From CAVWXT01 sp963759115 (GTDB lineage Bacteria; Planctomycetota; Planctomycetia; Pirellulales; Thermoguttaceae): a DNA stretch of 64,000 nt. Within the stretch, counting starts at the first letter, position 1. Each line of letters begins with the position of its first letter. Below, piece after piece: positions 60,874 through 64,000 of the stretch. The stretch is from the NCBI GenBank assembly GCA_963759115.1, contig CAVWXT010000005.1:1736001-1800000 (forward strand), read 5' to 3'. Below the pieces are notes generated by a model. It searched no databases. It was not told where the DNA came from and saw nothing but the letters and a program-made list of their open reading frames with translations. A program made the position numbers and the translations under genes.

Positions 60874-61503
60874 CTAAGCGGCCGTCTGCCGCCGCCAAAC
60901 GTAGCCGAGCAGGCTCAAACCGCCGATCCCGAGCAGAATCAATGTGGAGGGTTCGGGGACGTCATTGACTCGCACATTGTCGAGACCCATTGTGCTGGAG
61001 CTTGCGTTGTCGTCGCAGTTCTCAACAGCGGCTTCAATCTTGTAGGTCCCTGCGGCGTCAATCGTGTACGAGTAGCTTTTCCATCCGGTAGTCCCAAAGG
61101 CCCCCACGGCCCTGACATCCGAATAGAAGAGTTGGGTCAAGCAGTTACCGGAATTATCAAGCAAGTCGACATAGGCGTTGTCGTTATATTCGTCGCCAAA
61201 GAGGCTGTCGTATGCCTTGAAGTAGGCATCGAACTCGATTGTCGCGCCGGCGCCCGCCGTAAATGCCTGGGAAACGAGGGTGTAGACGTTGGCGCCCTTA
61301 CCCGCCGACAAATGGGCGAAGTAATTTCCATCTGTAGAGGTATATCCGTCAGCGGCCGCGACCACCGCCGAGTAGCCGGGGGTGTTGGTCCAACCGGTGA
61401 AGTTCCCGGTTTCAAATCCGCCGTTCGTCAGGACTTCTGCGTGTGCCTGCACGCCGACGCTGACTGCCAAGATCACAAGCAGCAAGGTTCCAAAACGTCG
61501 CAT
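60874..61503 (-). CDS. PEP-CTERM exported protein
   Basis: 209 residues. Signal peptide LLLVILAVSVGVQAHAE, then a jelly-roll-like domain typical of carbohydrate-binding PEP-CTERM proteins (TNGGFETGNFTGWTNTPGYS), and the sorting tail VPEPSTLILLGIGGLSLLGY then VWRR. The tail directs processing by an exosortase, not present in this window. A ribosome site (AGAGGGGG) precedes the ATG at 61503. Confidence 0.9.
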   Translation of the reverse strand: MRRFGTLLLVILAVSVGVQAHAEVLTNGGFETGNFTGWTNTPGYSAVVAAADGYTSTDGNYFAHLSAGKGANVYTLVSQAFTAGAGATIEFDAYFKAYDSLFGDEYNDNAYVDLLDNSGNCLTQLFYSDVRAVGAFGTTGWKSYSYTIDAAGTYKIEAAVENCDDNASSSTMGLDNVRVNDVPEPSTLILLGIGGLSLLGYVWRRQTAA

Positions 61504-61584
61504 TTCACACCCCCTCTTTCCGGTGTCAATAACTTACTAACCTAGAGTCCTCCAAAACCCTATTAACCGCAGAACCCCGATTCC

Positions 61585-61610
61585 TGACAAAGAAAATTTC
61601 TATTTTGTCA
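61585..61610. promoter_or_regulatory. Inverted repeat upstream of the PEP-CTERM gene
   Basis: TGACAAA (61585-61591) and TTTGTCA (61604-61610) form 7-bp arms about 80 bases upstream of the PEP-CTERM start. It may be an operator or the edge of a promoter; there is no direct support. Confidence 0.35.
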
Positions 61611-61678
61611 AAATCAGTTCTGCAGAGGGGTTTATGCCAGGCACAACTGGCGCAAATGACCCCCAAATTAAGTAGATC

Positions 61679-61801
61679 ATGACCAAGAGCAAACAAACCG
61701 GCCGCAAGACGAAGAGTGTGGTCCGTATGCCCGCTACCAAGTGCGCCCATCTGCGGAAACGCATGCAGCAGCGGAAGTACGGCCGCACTACGGGACGGTA
61801 G
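61679..61801 (+). CDS. Small basic protein (40 residues)
   Basis: ATG at 61679, TAG at 61799-61801. The product is very basic (MTKSKQTGRKTKSVVRMP, then CAHLRKRMQQRKYGRTTGR), with 13 Lys or Arg in 40 residues. Codon third positions are mostly G or C, like the neighbours. A nucleic-acid-binding role is possible. No clear ribosome site is seen. Confidence 0.45.
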   Translation: MTKSKQTGRKTKSVVRMPATKCAHLRKRMQQRKYGRTTGR

Positions 61802-61805
61802 ACCA

Positions 61806-61984
61806 GTGGCTAGCGGTTAGTGGTCAGTGGCTGGTGGACAGGGGAGAGCGAATAGGGGATAGTGGATAGTGGAGAGCCCAAGGGGAAGGGGGATGGGGCG
61901 AAAATGTTGGATGTTGGATGTTGGATGGGACATCCGGCATCCGCCATCCGCCATCCGCCATCCGTCAATCCCCAATCCCTAATC
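61806..61984. repeat. Degenerate 7-bp repeats before the second kinase
   Basis: Two blocks: GTGGCTA/GTGGTCA/GTGGATA units at 61806-61878 and GGATGTT then CATCCGC/CCAATCC units at 61902-61984. The second block ends 13 bases before the kinase start. Confidence 0.8.
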
Positions 61985-61996
61985 CCTTCGTCCCTC

Positions 61997-63771
61997 ATGG
62001 AAATCGAACGGCTTGGCCCATATCGGATCGTCGGCAAGCTCGGTCGGGGCGGTATGGGGACGGTCTATAAGGCGGTCCACGACGAGACGGGCGACTCGGC
62101 CGCCGTCAAACTGCTGGCCTCCGGACTGGCCCAGGAAGAGGATTTCCGCATCCGCTTCGAGGCGGAGATTGAGGCCCTGCGCAAGCTCAACCACCCGAAC
62201 ATCGTCCGGCTCTTCGGCTTCGGCGAGCAGGACGGGCACCTGTTCTACGCCATGGAACTGGTCGACGGCAGCAGCCTGGAGGAAGAGTTGCGGCGGGGAA
62301 GGCGGTTCGAGTGGCGCGAGGTCACGCGGATCGGCATCGACACCTGCCGCGCCCTGCGTCATGCCCACGATCGCGGCATCATCCACCGCGACATCAAGCC
62401 GGGCAACCTGCTGTTGACCGCCGACGGCAGCGTGAAACTCTCAGACTTCGGCATCGCTCGGCTCTTTGGCTACAGCCGGTTGACCAGCGCCGGCAACGTG
62501 TTGGGGACGGCGGAGTACATGGCGCCGGAGCAGGCGGACGGGCGGCCGGTGGACACGCGGGCCGACTTGTACAGCTTGGGGGCGCTGATGTACGCGCTGA
62601 TGGCCCGGCGGCCGGTGTTTCGCGGCAAGTCGCTGCCCGAAGTGCTGCACAAGCAGCGGTTTGAAACGCCCGATCTCCTCCGCAAACATGCACCCGACGC
62701 GCCCGAGGAACTGGAGTGCATCGTCGCTCAACTTCTGGAGAAGGAGCCCGGCCGGCGGATTTCCAATGCGAACCTGCTCGCCCGGCGGCTCGAAGCCATG
62801 CTGCAAGCGCTGAGCGCCGGTCCCAACACGGTGGAGGCCGACCCGAGTTGGTTCCTGGGAAACGACGCGACGTCGGTGCCCGGCGTGGTCCTGTCGTCCG
62901 ACGACATGCCGCCTACGCGGGTGCTTGACGAGGATGAGAAGCGGCTCCAGGAATCGTCTCGGCAGGCGTCTTCCTTTTCGTTGCCACGCGAGGAGACGAA
63001 AGAATCGCCCGCCGACACGGCTTCGCGCTTTGTGCCGGTTGCCGAGCACGAACTGGACCAGGTGGCGGCCGAACCTTCGCGGCCGATATTCTCGTGGCAC
63101 ACGGGGGCCCTGGCCGCGGCGCTGGTGTTGGTGGGGCTGACGGTGCGATGGTTCCTTCAGCCGCCGACGGCCGACGCGCTCTACCAGCAGATCGAGGCCA
63201 AGAAGGCCGACAAATCAATCAATTCGCTCCGAGAGGCGAAGGGCGACATCCGCAAGTTCCTGGATCGCTTTCCCAACGATTCCCGCGCCGCCACACTCCG
63301 GAAAGATGAAGAAGACATCGAGTTGGATCGGCTGGAACGGGAGTTCACTTTGCGGCTCCGAGGAATGGCCGACACCAGTAACCTCCTGCCGGTCGAGCGC
63401 GCCTATCTGGAGGCGATCAACGATGACCACCTCAATCCCGAACGGGCGGTGACCAAGCTTCAGGCCCTGGTGGACCTGTACGCGCAGCCGAAGAGCGACA
63501 CGGGCCCGACCGGAGAGTGCATTACCCTGCGCGACGCCGGCTCGCGCAGTTGAGCAAGGAAGTCAAGGAACTGGCCGCATCGCAACTAGGGCTGCTCGAA
63601 CAACGTCTCAAGGCGGCCGATGAATTGGCGACGAGCGATCCCGAGGGGGCTCGCAAGATGTATCGTGCCGTCGTCGAACTCTTTGCCGGCAAACCCTGGG
63701 CCGCCGACGCGGTGCGTCGCGCCCGCGAGGCCCTGGAGCGAAAGGCCGAGCCCGCCGTCGCGACGCCGTAG
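61997..63771 (+). CDS. Hanks-type Ser/Thr protein kinase with TM anchor (frameshift near 63530)
   Basis: About 591 residues. The ATG at 61997 starts MEIERLGPYRIVGKLGRGGM; catalytic residues are Lys in SAAVKLLASG, D132 in IHRDIKPGNLLL and DFG in KLSDFGIARLFG; activation segment GTAEYMAPEQ. A helix, HTGALAAALVLVGLTVRWFL, follows at about residue 375, and the C-terminal part is helical (EVKELAASQLGLLEQRLKAA) and may bind a partner. One C missing from ACCCC near 63530 explains the frame break. It is downstream of the pseudopilin cluster and could regulate it; no evidence for that is visible. Confidence 0.88.
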
Positions 63772-64000
63772 GATGGCCATAGGATGGCCGGCCAACCTCG
63801 GACTGATTCGCCGACGTTACATCTCCAGGTCTTTCCTCTGCGATCGAAGGCCTGCGGACTTTGGTCCGGGGTTAGGTGTTCTCAAGAAATTGCGTGCGTG
63901 GCTACCAGGCGCACAAGCAGTGCGTTTCGTCGTAACGTTTTCTGAGGCAATCCCTTCGGGCGCAAACCTGGTATGCGAAAAATCGCCATAAGAAGCAAGA

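Noticed and set aside
63772..64000. A gene at the right edge
   Set aside because: The short frames overlap the end of the kinase gene and have no recognisable content; the window ends before anything can be supported.

Overview
The window is a GC-rich bacterial contig that reads as a member of the Planctomycetota, most likely Pirellulales-like. The grounds are PEP-CTERM proteins with a planctomycete-type sorting tail, Hanks-type Ser/Thr kinases with C-terminal membrane anchors, a DUF6788 family protein, a large pseudopilin cluster, and many dispersed palindromes and degenerate 7-bp repeats. No rRNA, tRNA or CRISPR array was found. Taxonomy is inferred from protein style, not from a marker search.

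Layout. 1-5.3 kb: an ECF sigma factor coupled to a membrane protein, a polysaccharide deacetylase carrying a prepilin-like N-terminus, and an HD plus Hsp90-like (GHKL) ATPase. 6-18 kb: envelope genes, namely a sulfatase-like hydrolase, an O-antigen ligase-like protein, a TPR protein, a dynamin-like GTPase overlapping a nucleotide-sugar epimerase, a flippase-like protein, a family 9 glycosyltransferase and a zinc alcohol dehydrogenase. 18-22.9 kb: a c-di-AMP (ydaO-type) riboswitch ahead of a KimA-like APC transporter, then a CtpA-type protease. 23-28 kb (minus strand): cimA and valS as an overlapping pair, preceded by a promoter, an Ile/Val-rich leader peptide and an intrinsic terminator, which together form a classical attenuator. 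28.2-29.1 kb: an ORF-less group II intron beside a palindromic repeat. 29.1-35.7 kb: thiC, a CpsD-like tyrosine kinase region, an ExeA-like ATPase and a Ser/Thr kinase. 35.9-40.8 kb: acyltransferase, acyl carrier protein, two ketosynthases (one without the catalytic Cys), truB and an MNT/HEPN pair. 41-45 kb: transposon debris with one insertion sequence inside another. 45.4-60.7 kb: a type II secretion/type IV pilus cluster (two GspE-like ATPases, PilT, GspF, four prepilin-like proteins including a giant GspK-like one). 60.9-63.8 kb: a PEP-CTERM protein, a small basic ORF and a second Ser/Thr kinase.

Two themes stand out. The first is regulation: the attenuator joins isoleucine precursor synthesis (CimA) and valyl-tRNA charging (ValRS) under one Ile/Val-sensing leader. 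The second is repeat biology: palindromic elements of about 80-100 bp sit in frame inside valS, a glycosyltransferase, an alcohol dehydrogenase, a GTPase and a prepilin leader, and 7-bp repeats encode the cleavable leader peptides of several pseudopilins. A 235-bp array of six hairpins of identical geometry lies between two pseudopilin genes.

Caveat: about 30 genes or gene parts are joined only across apparent one-base frameshifts, many of which fit +1 or -1 changes in short homopolymers. Essential genes (valS, thiC) are affected, so I treat most as sequence errors and give one span per gene. The 36.6-40.8 kb and 45.4-53.9 kb stretches are free of them.
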